Below the pieces are notes generated by a model that worked only from the letters and a program-made list of their open reading frames with translations, was not told the DNA's origin and searched no databases. A program made the position numbers and the translations under genes. From GCA-958296115 sp965222445 (GTDB taxonomy: Bacteria; Chloroflexota; Dehalococcoidia; Lucifugimonadales; CAJWER01), in assembly GCA_965222445.1 (NCBI GenBank), contig CBDCTY010000002.1, positions 2,232,001 through 2,296,000 of the forward strand: a stretch of 64,000 nucleotides of DNA, given 5' to 3'. This document shows, in pieces, positions 33,849 to 42,156 of the stretch (positions are counted from its first letter, which is position 1; the number at the start of each line of letters is the position of its first letter).

Positions 33849-34646
33849 TTGTTCCGCGTCGGCGATCCCTGCATGCTCGTAGACAAGCGAGGCAGGCTCT
33901 ACCTCATCACGCTGGAAGATGCGGCTCGATTCAGTACCCACCTGGGCGACGTTGCGCACGACGACATCATTGGACGCGACGAGGGACTGCGTGCATCCAC
34001 GTCGCGGGGTCATGTGGTACTGGCATTGAAGCCGACCGCGGCCGACTACACGCGCCTGATGCCGAGGATCGCGACCGTGGTCTACCCCAAGGATATGGGC
34101 GCCATCCTGACTCTCGGTGACATATACCCCGGCCTGAGCGTACTGGAGGCGGGTTCGGGATCGGGAGCGATCACCCTGCTGTTGGCGCGGGCGGTGGGCA
34201 GGGAGGGCAGAGTCGTCTCTTACGACATGCGTTCGGACATGATCGAACGAGCGCGCGCGAACGTCGCGGCAGCGCTGCCTGACCACCCACAGCTCACATT
34301 CAGACTGGGGGACGTGTCGGATGAGATAGAAGAGCGGGACCTGGACAGGGTGGTGCTCGACCTGCCCGAGCCATGGGACGTAGTTCCCCACGCCGGCGAC
34401 GCGCTGGCGCCTGGAGGCATATTCGTCAGCTTCGTGCCGACGGTGCTCCAGTTCCAGGACCTTACGTCGGCGCTGAGGGCCGACCGCCGGTTCGAGCTCA
34501 TCGAGACGGTCGAGGTTCTCGTGAGGCCCTGGTCGGTGGGAGGGCGCAGCGTGCGTCCGGCTCAGAGGATGGTCGCCCACACGGGATTCATCACCACTGC
34601 CCGCAAGTGCGAGCCGCGGCCACGCAGCCAGGCTCAGGAGGACTGA
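33849..34646 (+). CDS. trmI: tRNA (adenine-58-N1)-methyltransferase TrmI
   Basis: A 265-residue SAM-dependent methyltransferase that makes m1A58 in the T-loop of tRNA. An N-terminal beta domain (FRVGDPCMLVDKRGRLYLITL) precedes the class I fold: PKDMGAILTLGDIYPGLSVLEAGSGSGAITLLLARAVG (SAM motif I), SYDMRSDMIERARANV and RVVLDLPEPWDVV, the catalytic-region signature of the family. The start is probably TTG at 33849; an internal ATG eight codons later is possible. Its 3' end overlaps the convergent MidA-like gene by 13 bases. Confidence 0.92.
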   Translation: MFRVGDPCMLVDKRGRLYLITLEDAARFSTHLGDVAHDDIIGRDEGLRASTSRGHVVLALKPTAADYTRLMPRIATVVYPKDMGAILTLGDIYPGLSVLEAGSGSGAITLLLARAVGREGRVVSYDMRSDMIERARANVAAALPDHPQLTFRLGDVSDEIEERDLDRVVLDLPEPWDVVPHAGDALAPGGIFVSFVPTVLQFQDLTSALRADRRFELIETVEVLVRPWSVGGRSVRPAQRMVAHTGFITTARKCEPRPRSQAQED

Positions 34647-35881
34647 TCGGCGGAGCCTCCCGCCAGATCTGTCCAGGATGGCTGCCATGCGGCATGGGAA
34701 TACCGCCCCTCCATGAGGGGCATGTGCTCGCGGCCCAGCAGTGGCGGCTCGCCAAGGTCGTCCCTCTCGAGGTTGGGCATCAGCGATTCGATGTCGTCGA
34801 CTCCCGTAGATTTCTCCTGGACGAGGACCTTGAAGTTGCCGAGGCCCGACGGGTCCACTAGGTGGCGCATCGCCATCATGTTCGCCTGCATTTCGTGTTG
34901 ACCGAGCGGCATCGTCCTGGTGGTCTGGAGCCACGACCCGATCCCGAGCCTGCGGAGATAATCTGCCTGCGTCACGAGAGCGATGGTTTCGAGGCCGCGC
35001 CGCCGCCCTTCGTACGCTACGGCCGAGAAGTCGGCGTGGCTGGTGATGTCCTGGAGGCCGATTTGCGTAAGTGGTCCTGCGCCCGGGGAATGGCCTCGGT
35101 ACGTCTGTAGTGTGCCCGTTGCCCGCGGGCGGGCGTAGAGATCGACGTCTATGTCGCCGTAGTCGATTGTCACGACGAAGCCGCGCTTCAGCGCCTTGCA
35201 GACCTCCATCATCCATGGGCCGATGGCGAGATTGACCTCGCCGCAGTAGCCAGGCGGCAGGCTGTGGGGCAGCCGGTCCAGGCGGCCGGCCAGATCGGGT
35301 GTCGAGGGCTCGCCGGGCATCTCTACGAGCCTGTCGTCTCTCTCCGTCACGTACAGCTCCAGGATGCCGTCGTCCACCAGGAATCGATGTACGGGGAACG
35401 CGTCGACCAGCTCGTTCGAGATGAAGCATCCTTCGACGCCACTCACAGGCACTCCGTCGGCCCGGACGCGGTCGAATGTCCTCGGTGTCTCATAGTCTGC
35501 TGTGTGATCGGTACCTGAGACTGGGAGCGACCTGTCCACCGCAACATATCGCAAGGCCGAGGCGAAGCTGGGTTCGAGGGAGGCGGCGTGACTGATGTCG
35601 GCCGCCAGTCGCCCGCTGCCCGCGCCCAGCTCGACGACGTGGAAGCGAGGCGGCCTGCCGAGAGCATCCCACATGCATCGAAGCTGAATGGCCAGCAGGA
35701 CGCCAAAGGCGGGGTGGGCGGATGGGCTGGTGTAATAGTCGCCGGATGCGCCCACAGCCCCTCCCCGGCGGTAGTAGCCGCCGGTGGGGTGGTAGAGGGC
35801 GAGTTCCATGAACTCGGCGAACGTGATCCTGCCGCGCTGGGAAATGCGGGCACGGATCTCGTTCTCGGCCGCCGCCGTCAT
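34634..35881 (-). CDS. MidA/NDUFAF7-like SAM-dependent methyltransferase
   Basis: A 415-residue member of the DUF185 family. The family start is ISQRGRITFAEFMELALYHPTGGYY, followed by GASGDYYTSPSAHPAFGVLLA, SAM motif I VVELGAGSGRLAADI, FISNELVDAFPVH and VVTIDYGDIDVDLY. The mitochondrial relative methylates an arginine of a complex I subunit; the bacterial target is unknown. The ATG at 35881 is favoured, although no clear ribosome site is seen. Its end overlaps trmI by 13 bases. Confidence 0.9.
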   Translation of the reverse strand: MTAAAENEIRARISQRGRITFAEFMELALYHPTGGYYRRGGAVGASGDYYTSPSAHPAFGVLLAIQLRCMWDALGRPPRFHVVELGAGSGRLAADISHAASLEPSFASALRYVAVDRSLPVSGTDHTADYETPRTFDRVRADGVPVSGVEGCFISNELVDAFPVHRFLVDDGILELYVTERDDRLVEMPGEPSTPDLAGRLDRLPHSLPPGYCGEVNLAIGPWMMEVCKALKRGFVVTIDYGDIDVDLYARPRATGTLQTYRGHSPGAGPLTQIGLQDITSHADFSAVAYEGRRRGLETIALVTQADYLRRLGIGSWLQTTRTMPLGQHEMQANMMAMRHLVDPSGLGNFKVLVQEKSTGVDDIESLMPNLERDDLGEPPLLGREHMPLMEGRYSHAAWQPSWTDLAGGSADQSS

Positions 35882-36013
35882 GGGCGGAGGTGGCGGGTAG
35901 GAGGCGGCGCCGGCAATGTGCCGATCGTGCCTGCGACGCAAGTCTGAAACGGAAGGGGCGCCGGTACTGCCTCGGCGCCCCTCATGACTGTATGGAGTAG
36001 GCCGTCGGTCGGT

Positions 36014-36202
36014 CTACGTCCGGGTCTGCTTTGCCCTCCGGGCGTGGCCTCCCGACCTGTCCCAGCCTGAGATGGGCATCGAGTTCTTGAACTCGCTCTT
36101 TTCCCCGCAATTCATGCACACCCCCCGGCTGGTAGGCCCGTTGGGGCTGTCGATAAGCCACTCGTGGCGGCAGTCCGATTCTGGCTCCCCGTTGTTGGTC
36201 AA
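36014..36202 (-). CDS. small four-cysteine/His zinc-ribbon-type protein
   Basis: A 62-residue protein with CRHEWLIDSPNGPTSRGVC, then MNCGEKSEFKNSM: a C-H...C-x2-C arrangement that should bind one zinc. The C-terminus is basic (HARRAKQTRT). The frame continues upstream into citrate synthase, so the start must lie between. TTG at 36202 is chosen because GGAGAGGGACGG lies just before it. It follows citrate synthase in the same direction. Function unknown; possibly a nucleic-acid- or ribosome-associated factor. Confidence 0.65.
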   Translation of the reverse strand: MTNNGEPESDCRHEWLIDSPNGPTSRGVCMNCGEKSEFKNSMPISGWDRSGGHARRAKQTRT

Positions 36203-36254
36203 ATCCGTCCCTCTCCAGCCGGGCCTGCCCCTTGATTGAGCTTCCGGCTTGGTG

Positions 36255-37403
36255 TCATTGTCGCTGGTCCATAGGCACGTACTTGAGGTCCTTCTTACCG
36301 CTGTAGTAGAGCCTGGGGCGGAGTATGTCCCTTGAGGCGTATTGTTCGAGAAGATGGAGAGTCCATCCGGGAATTCTGCCGATTGCGAAGAGAGGCACGA
36401 ACAGGTCCTCCGGAATATTGAGCAGGGAGTAGATGGCGCCGGACCAGAGGTCGACGTTGGGGTTGATGCCGAGCTTGGCGCGCCTGCGCATGGCATGGCT
36501 GCTCGCTACGGCCTCTATGATGGCGAACCACTTGGGCTGCCCCTTACGCTCTCCGAGAGCCTTGGCGTCGGCCCTGAGATGGACGGAGCGGGGGTCGATG
36601 TCCTGGTAGACCGGGTGGCCGAACCCCGGGATTCTGCCTCTGTTCCCGATCACGGATTCCACGTAGGACTCGGCGTTCTCCTCGCTGCCGACGTCGTGGG
36701 CCATGCGGATCACGGCCTCCGCGGCGCCCCCGTGCTTCGGGCCCTTGAGGACGGCCACTGCTGATGTCATGGCGGAGTAGAAGTCCGCGCCCGTGGACGC
36801 GGCCACCCTTCCGGCGAACGTGGATGCGTTGCTCCCATGCTCGGCATGGAGCAACAGATCCTTGTCGATCAGCCTGGCATCCTCCGGGTCCGGATGCTCC
36901 CCGAACAGGAGGTGCAGGAAGCTGGCGGCGTGGGTGAGGCTCTCGTCCGGCTCCACGGGGTCCAGCCCGCTCCTGATCCGGTGGTGCGCGGCAACCATCG
37001 ACGGCGCGGCGGCAACCATTCGTATGCCCTTGTCGAGGATGGCTTCCGCGGACTTGTCTTCTACGTCGGGGTCGGAAATGCTCATCGCGGAGACTGCGGC
37101 GCGGAGCGCATCCATCGGATGGGAGTCTCTATAGACCGCTATCGTCTCCACCACGTGGCTGGGCAGGCCGCGCAGGGAGGCAAGCTTCGCGGTGAGCTCG
37201 TCGCATTGGGAACGCGACGGGAGGGAGCCGTAGAGGAGAAGGTAGGTCGTCTCTTCGAAGGTGGAGTACCGGGCCAGGTCGTCGATGTTGTAGCCGCGGT
37301 ACAGGAGCTTGCCGGGCTTGGGTACAATGAGGCTCGACTCGGTCCTGTCGTAGTAGCCGCTTCTGAGGCCCTTGTTGAGCTCTACCTTGTTCTCAGACAC
37401 CAT
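36255..37403 (-). CDS. citrate synthase (2-methylcitrate synthase-like)
   Basis: A 382-residue type I-length citrate synthase. Motifs: KLLYRGYNIDDLARYSTFEE, LLHAEHGSNASTFAGRV (first catalytic His region), LKGPKHGGAAEAVIRM, RIPGFGHPVYQDIDPRS (second His) and LGINPNVDLWSGAIYSLL (catalytic Asp). It condenses acetyl-CoA with oxaloacetate for the TCA cycle; short bacterial forms may also accept propionyl-CoA. The ATG at 37403 has AGGAG eleven bases upstream. It is divergent from rex, which could regulate it, but no Rex operator was recognised between them. Confidence 0.94.
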   Translation of the reverse strand: MVSENKVELNKGLRSGYYDRTESSLIVPKPGKLLYRGYNIDDLARYSTFEETTYLLLYGSLPSRSQCDELTAKLASLRGLPSHVVETIAVYRDSHPMDALRAAVSAMSISDPDVEDKSAEAILDKGIRMVAAAPSMVAAHHRIRSGLDPVEPDESLTHAASFLHLLFGEHPDPEDARLIDKDLLLHAEHGSNASTFAGRVAASTGADFYSAMTSAVAVLKGPKHGGAAEAVIRMAHDVGSEENAESYVESVIGNRGRIPGFGHPVYQDIDPRSVHLRADAKALGERKGQPKWFAIIEAVASSHAMRRRAKLGINPNVDLWSGAIYSLLNIPEDLFVPLFAIGRIPGWTLHLLEQYASRDILRPRLYYSGKKDLKYVPMDQRQ

Positions 37404-37612
37404 TCCAACTGGTCTCCTGGCGCACGACGAGCTAGAGTCAGGGTTGGCAGGGCACCCGGAGAGCATCGCTGCTCACCGGGCCCGCGGCGAGCGGCACCTC
37501 CAAATCGTAGCTAATTTTAGCATTCAGTGGGCGGGAGTGTCAATATTGCCGGCAGTAGGGAAGAGCCAAGTGGCACGGCCGGCGGTTGATTCACATAGAG
37601 GCTGTGCAAGGG

Positions 37613-37618
37613 TATACT
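37613..37618 (+). promoter_or_regulatory. -10 box of rex
   Basis: TATACT lies nine bases before the rex ATG at 37628 with no ribosome site between. Transcription starting six to eight bases beyond the box would give an almost leaderless message. The rest of the 224-bp divergent gap with citrate synthase shows no clear TTGTGA-type Rex site. Confidence 0.4.
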
Positions 37619-37627
37619 GCCAGCGGA

Positions 37628-38293
37628 ATGGCAAACGTACGCAGTCTAAAGCCGGTGGCCCTTTCTGAAGTCTCCGACGTAGTCATCCTCAGACTTCCCA
37701 TGTACGTCAGAGCCCTGTCCCAGCTGCTCGACGCCGGAAACCAAGTGGTCGACTCCAGGACCCTGGGGCGGCTGATTCGCATAGCGCCAGCCCAGGTGCG
37801 GAAGGACCTCAGCTACCTGGGTAAGTTCGGAAAGCAGGGCCAGGGCTACAGCGTCCCATATCTTCGGGACGAGCTGCGCCGGATCCTGGGGCTCGACAGG
37901 AGCTGGACGGCCTGCCTGGTTGGGGTAGGGAATCTTGGGCAGGCGATCATCGACTACCCAGGCTTCGCTCCGGCGGGTTTCAGCATCGTGGCGGCCTTCG
38001 ACAGCGACCCCGGGCTGGTGGGTAAACGGGTCCGCGACATACCGGTAAGGCCGATGTCTGAGTTGGACGGTGCCGTGGACGCGTCGGAGATTACGATCGG
38101 CATCGTGGCGGTCCCGTCTTCCCAGGCCCAGTCGGTCATCGACAGGCTCGTCGGGGCGGGTGTACAGGGCATATTGAACTACGCACCGGTTGCTCCCCAC
38201 GTGCCAGACGGTGTCATCCTGAGGAATATCGATCCGGTACTGTCCCTGCAGTCCATGACCTACTACATGCTGGAGGCCTCCCGGCCGGACTAG
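37628..38293 (+). CDS. rex: redox-sensing transcriptional repressor Rex
   Basis: A 221-residue regulator. The N-terminal winged helix contains RLPMYVRALSQLLDAGNQVV and IAPAQVRKDLSYLGKFGKQGQGY, the DNA-reading helix typical of Rex. The Rossmann domain starts ACLVGVGNLGQAIIDYPGF and binds NADH/NAD. The C-terminal domain-swap helix carries ILRNIDPVLSLQSMTYYML. It senses the NADH/NAD ratio and represses fermentation or respiration genes when NADH is low. The ATG at 37628 fits the family; the frame extends 14 codons upstream without homology. Confidence 0.94.
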   Translation: MANVRSLKPVALSEVSDVVILRLPMYVRALSQLLDAGNQVVDSRTLGRLIRIAPAQVRKDLSYLGKFGKQGQGYSVPYLRDELRRILGLDRSWTACLVGVGNLGQAIIDYPGFAPAGFSIVAAFDSDPGLVGKRVRDIPVRPMSELDGAVDASEITIGIVAVPSSQAQSVIDRLVGAGVQGILNYAPVAPHVPDGVILRNIDPVLSLQSMTYYMLEASRPD

Positions 38294-38305
38294 CAGCCGG
38301 GACTC

Positions 38306-38836
38306 GTGCCGACCCTCACAAGAATCGCGCCCGTGCTGTTTGTCGCTGTCGCTCTGCTCATTGCGGCTGCCCCTCACGCATCGGCAAACGGGCGGGTCCT
38401 GCGGTTCGACACCCGGCAGGCTGGGCCTTACCAAATATCCCTGGGCACGATTCCCGACACGCCCGTCGTGGGGAACATCCATCTCACGGTGACAGTGAAA
38501 GAGTCCGCTACGGACGCGTACGTCCTCGACGCGCGAGTGGCGGTGATTGGGGAAGGGCCGGGCGACGACCCTATCGAGATAGGGCCGCTGGTGGCCGAGA
38601 GAAACCTGCGCGAGCCGACCTACTATGAGGTCAACACGTCGGTGGAGGAGGTAGGGACGTGGGCCTTCGCCGTCCTGATAGAGGCGGCGCCGGGCGAGGC
38701 CGAGACGACATTCACCCTGGAGGTCGTGAAGGCCAGTCCTATCGGAGGGATAGCGATACTGGCGGTGCTCCTGGCCCTCGTGACCATATTGGGACTGTCG
38801 GGACGGGCGTACTTCCGGCAGAGGAGGGGCGGGTAA
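38306..38836 (+). CDS. exported membrane-anchored hypothetical protein (YtkA/FixH-like beta domain)
   Basis: A 176-residue protein with an N-terminal signal (IAPVLFVAVALLIAAAPHASA). An Ig-like domain follows (AGPYQISLGTIPDTPVVGNIHLTV..., then TWAFAVLIEAAPGEAETTFTLEV), and a C-terminal helix (GGIAILAVLLALVTILGL) anchors it with a short basic tail. This layout matches small periplasmic accessory proteins found beside copper and cytochrome oxidase genes. The start is GTG 13 bases after rex. The stop codon lies inside the inverted repeat of the element at 38833-38954. Confidence 0.7.
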   Translation: MPTLTRIAPVLFVAVALLIAAAPHASANGRVLRFDTRQAGPYQISLGTIPDTPVVGNIHLTVTVKESATDAYVLDARVAVIGEGPGDDPIEIGPLVAERNLREPTYYEVNTSVEEVGTWAFAVLIEAAPGEAETTFTLEVVKASPIGGIAILAVLLALVTILGLSGRAYFRQRRGG

Positions 38837-38954
38837 CTGTTCAGAGCTGAGAGGATCGGGATAACCTCTTCCCCTCGAGGGGGAAGATTGAGATGGGGGC
38901 TCTCGGCATGACGGATAGGACTCTGCTCTTGCCCCACGAAGTCTGAACAGTTAC
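38833..38954. mobile_element. MITE-like element with 13-bp inverted repeats, followed by G11 tract
   Basis: A 122-bp unit with perfect inverted ends GTAACTGTTCAGA (38833-38845) and TCTGAACAGTTAC (38942-38954). It contains a CTTCCCC...GGGGAAG palindrome. The TAA stop of the upstream gene is formed by the left end. A run of eleven G follows the right end (38955-38965). No clear target duplication is visible. Confidence 0.7.
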
Positions 38955-38998
38955 GGGGGGGGGGGCGCTGTTCCCTCGCGGTAGGTCGTCCTGTCGGA

Positions 38999-39108
38999 TA
39001 TAATACCATTTCGTTTTGAGCGCGCCGTAAAGCCGTCATTCCCGCGAAGGCGGGAACCCACTCCCTGGCCGCACATATACGGCGGCATCACGGTGACTTG
39101 GTATAATT
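38999..39108 (-). mobile_element. TATACCA-type MITE-like element, copy D
   Basis: About 110 bp with ends TATAATACCATTTCG and GACTTGGTATAAT. Its reverse complement is nearly identical to copy A at 27079-27182, including the TTCCCGCCTTCGCGGGAA palindrome. Its right end supplies TATAAT at 39102-39107. Confidence 0.8.
39102..39107 (+). promoter_or_regulatory. -10 box carried by repeat end, leaderless spacing
   Basis: TATAAT at the end of copy D is separated by six bases from the ATG at 39114. Initiation at the usual distance would start the transcript at or next to the A of the ATG, giving a leaderless mRNA. Confidence 0.4.
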
Positions 39109-39113
39109 CAGCC

Positions 39114-39540
39114 ATGAGACTGATGTCCATCCGGCGAGTGGTGACCGGGATCGGCTGGGTAGCAGCCGCCGCAACGATTGCGTTGCTGCCAGGTCTCGGA
39201 CCCATGCTCGATCATCACTACGCCGGGAGGCAGCCCGGACACGACCACATCCACGCAGGGGCACTGTTTCCACGATCACCTGCACGGCCACGAGGTCTCG
39301 CACACCCATGGTCACCCCCACTCCTCTGTGGAGGAGCAAAGGGATGGACCCGGAGGGGTGGTGGTCATCGCCTCCCATAGCGGCGCCGTACCGGGCTACG
39401 CATATGTCTCCGGCTCGGCTTCGCAGACCGAGCTTTCGTTCCCTGACTCGGGCGAGCCCCCCCACTACTACATGGGGGAGGATGGCGCTCTGCGCCAGCA
39501 GAGCTTCATCACGCCACCTACACAGCCGCCCCGAGTCTAG
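39114..39540 (+). pseudogene. histidine-rich exported protein, frameshifted
   Basis: The first part (MRLMSIRRVVTGIGWVAAAATIALLP..., signal-like) and the second part (CFHDHLHGHEVSHTHGHPH, then VVVIASHSGAVPGYAYVSG) are in adjacent frames. They join smoothly if one G of GGGG near 39256 is removed: GHDHIHAG followed by HCFHDHLHGH. About 141 residues would result. The His cluster implies copper, zinc or nickel binding outside the cell. It opens the copper-type gene group. Either a real frameshift or a homopolymer base-calling error; the second is plausible given similar events nearby. Confidence 0.6.
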
Positions 39541-39639
39541 CTTCTATCCCCATCCGAGCCGCGGCAGCCGCGCTGGCGGGCAGTAGTCCGTTGGCCTGCG
39601 TTGCCTGCCGCCAAGAGTCTTTACGGAAAGGAGCTACGA

Positions 39640-40367
39640 ATGAACTCGCTTGTAAGGAAGCTGCCCTGCTTGCCCTTGTGGGCATGGGGGCCACCCTGGC
39701 ATTCGCGGCGGCGGTGCTTGCCCACGAACACAGGTCTGTAGGAACGTACCAGTTCGCAGTTGAGCCGGCATTGGAAGGGCTGGTCAATGGCGTGGAGTTG
39801 AGGGTGGAGAGGAGCGCGGCGTCTCAGGATCAGGACACGAGCGCCGGCCAGCATGGCGGAACGAGTTCCGGAGGAGGTGGCAGCATGGGCGGCCACGATC
39901 ACGCTGAGCTCGTCCCTGTCGAGGGGCTCGAGCAGACTCTGGTTGTGGAGGTGACGCACATCGGGACTGGCGCGACGAAGTCTATGCCGCTGCGTGCCGT
40001 GTTCGGCGAGCCCGGCCACTACAGGGCCGACCTGATCCCGACCGCGTCAGGCGACTACAGGTTCCGCTTCTACGGCGCGGTCGAGGGCAACCAGGTCGAC
40101 GAGACCTTCGAGTCGGGCCCGAACACGTTCAGCAACGTGAATCCCGCCGGTGACCTCCACTTCCCGGAACGGCGCGCGACGGTCCGTGAAATAGAAGGGG
40201 CCGTACGTGGCGCCCAGTCCTCGGCTGAAGGGGCGCAGGATGCGGTCATAGAGGCCGCCGACAGCGCCTCTGCCGCGAGCATGCTGGCCATCGTCGGCAT
40301 AGTCTTGGGTGTGCTGGGCGTGGGCACCGGGGCTGCCGGCCTGGCAGTGGGTCTGAGGAGAAGGTAG
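39640..40367 (+). CDS. exported membrane-anchored protein, copper-operon type (N-terminal frameshift suspected)
   Basis: The main frame encodes AALLALVGMGATLAFAAAVLAHEH (signal), an Ig-like domain with YQFAVEPALEGLVNGVELRV, a Gly/His loop (GGGGSMGGHDHAELVP), LRAVFGEPGHYRADLIPTASGDYRFRFYG, a helical segment and a C-terminal membrane helix with Arg tail. AAAGGAG precedes an ATG at 39640 that is one frame off: MNSLVRK would join the signal if one base were restored near 39658. Without that the frame must start at a weak TTG (39591) or an internal ATG. It is likely a periplasmic copper-handling accessory preceding CopCD. Confidence 0.65.
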
Positions 40368-40374
40368 CGCCGAC

Positions 40375-42156
40375 GTGACTCGCAAGCGGCTCGGCGCGGT
40401 CGCCCTGTTGGCAGCAGCTCTCATGCTGTTGGTGACCTGGCACGGCGGTAGTGTTCGCGCTCACGCCAACGTAGACCGCGCCGAGCCGGCCCCGGACTCC
40501 GTCCTGGACGAGGCCCCGGACCGGGTGGTCATCAGGTTCACAGAGCCGCTGGAGCCGTCGTTCAGCGAGATCCGGGTCCTCGACTCCTTCGGCGCAAGGG
40601 TCGACAACGGCGACAGCGTCGTCGACTCCATCAATCCCGTCGTCATGTCCGTCTCCCTGGGCACGTTGGCGGACGGGACCTACACCGTCGGGTGGAAGAA
40701 CGTCTCGACGGTCGACGGCCACCGCGTCCGCGGCTCCTTCGTATTCTCGGTCGGTGAGCCCAGCGGCGAAGCTGCGGCGATTGAAAGCGATGAGCCGCTG
40801 TTCCAGTCGCCCGCCGAGCCGGTCGTGCGATGGCTGGTGCTCCTGGGCGTGCTTGTCGTTGCGGGAACTGCGAGCTTCGAGCTGCTGGTAGCTGGGCCGG
40901 TCCTGAGGCGGAGGGGGACTCAGGACCGGCTGCGACGGCTCTGGGGTCTCCACTCCACGAGGCTGAAGGCCACGGTTCTTTGCCTCTTCGTTTGCGCATC
41001 AGCGGCACAGCTTGCCGTGCAGGCCTCCGCGATCTACGAGCAACCCCTGCTCTCGGTGGTTGGCGGCCCGGCGGTAACCGTTCTGGTGGAGACCGACTGG
41101 GGGCGCCTGTGGCTATGGCGCGTGGCCCTGGCCGCGGCAGTGGCTGCCGCCATGTACGCACAGGCCCGGCGATTCGGCCTGGAGGCGGGTCTCGGGGCGC
41201 TTGCTCTACTCCTTGGTGTCGGGCTGCTGGCGACCCTGAGCCTGACGAGCCACGCAGCGGCTACGGCAGGCATCCGAGGGCCGGCGGTGGCGAGCGACCT
41301 GCTGCACATGGTGGCCGCGTCCGTGTGGGTTGGCGGCCTTGCGGGGCTGCTGCTGCTGGCGGCGACCACCGTCACGACGCTGGCGGGCCCGCAAAGACGC
41401 CGGATGCTCGCCTCGGTGGTGCCGAGATTCTCGGTCTTGGCGGGGCTCAGCGCAGCAACGCTCGTGGTCACAGGCGCATACAGCGCGAGGGCTCAGGTGA
41501 CGATTGTGGAGGCCCTTGCGGTGCCCTACGGCACTACACTCCTGGCGAAGATTGCGTTCGTGTGCGGTCTTCTCGTCCTTGGCGCGGTAAACCTGTTGTG
41601 GGTGAGGCCACGGCTGGCTACGGACGACTCGGCCGCCCGGTGGCTTCGAAGGCTAGTCGGTGCGGAGGTGACGGTGGCTGTCCTCATCGTACTCTCCGTA
41701 GGATTCCTGACGGCCCTTGAACCGGCGCGCCAGGTGGCCTCGCGGCAGGGCCTCGGCCTGCCGGATTCCATCAGGTTCTCGGAGACCGTGGAGGGCGCGG
41801 ATCTGGCGCTCAGGATCGAGCCGGGGAGCGTGGGGCCGAACCGGTTCGAGGTCTCGCTTGCAGACCGGCTGGGGAAGCCCATAGACAACGCGTCCAAAGT
41901 GAACGTGCGAATCAGCTACCTGGACGACGATCTGGGAGAGCAGGTACTACAGGCGGCTCCGGTCGGAGGGGGCCTGTACGTCGCGGAGGATGGGCGATTC
42001 AACATAGCCGGGCTTGGCAGGCCGAGCTGGTCGTCAGGCGCCCTGACGCCTTCGACGCTCGGACGGGCTTCCGGTTCGAGGTTGGCGCCGGTGGAAGCGG
42101 TACCATCGCGCCTTCGCCGGAGATGGGCCGAGTGCTGTTCGGCGGTGGGCTGGTAG
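40375..42156 (+). CDS. CopC-CopD fusion copper resistance/uptake membrane protein (3' frameshift)
   Basis: A signal peptide and CopC domain come first: AHANVDRAEPAPDSVLDEAP (N-terminal His copper ligand), IRFTEPLEPSFSEIRVLD, NVSTVDGHRVRGSFVFSVG. A CopD-like bundle of about eight helices follows (VAASVWVGGLAGLLLLAA with conserved His upstream), then a beta domain. From about 42013 the sequence loses sense (LGRPSWSSGALTPS). The next frame continues perfectly with WQAELVVRRPDAFDARTGF into the cytochrome c segment, so one base seems missing near 42010-42015. It should move copper across the cytoplasmic membrane. Confidence 0.85.
   Translation: MTRKRLGAVALLAAALMLLVTWHGGSVRAHANVDRAEPAPDSVLDEAPDRVVIRFTEPLEPSFSEIRVLDSFGARVDNGDSVVDSINPVVMSVSLGTLADGTYTVGWKNVSTVDGHRVRGSFVFSVGEPSGEAAAIESDEPLFQSPAEPVVRWLVLLGVLVVAGTASFELLVAGPVLRRRGTQDRLRRLWGLHSTRLKATVLCLFVCASAAQLAVQASAIYEQPLLSVVGGPAVTVLVETDWGRLWLWRVALAAAVAAAMYAQARRFGLEAGLGALALLLGVGLLATLSLTSHAAATAGIRGPAVASDLLHMVAASVWVGGLAGLLLLAATTVTTLAGPQRRRMLASVVPRFSVLAGLSAATLVVTGAYSARAQVTIVEALAVPYGTTLLAKIAFVCGLLVLGAVNLLWVRPRLATDDSAARWLRRLVGAEVTVAVLIVLSVGFLTALEPARQVASRQGLGLPDSIRFSETVEGADLALRIEPGSVGPNRFEVSLADRLGKPIDNASKVNVRISYLDDDLGEQVLQAAPVGGGLYVAEDGRFNIAGLGRPSWSSGALTPSTLGRASGSRLAPVEAVPSRLRRRWAECCSAVGW

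Noticed and set aside
33822..35429. 535-codon minus-strand frame over trmI and the MidA-like gene
   Set aside because: Arg/Pro/His-rich shadow; both real genes on their own frames have clear family motifs.
37404..37612. Rex operator between citrate synthase and rex
   Set aside because: No TTGTGA-N6-TCACAA-like palindrome found by eye.
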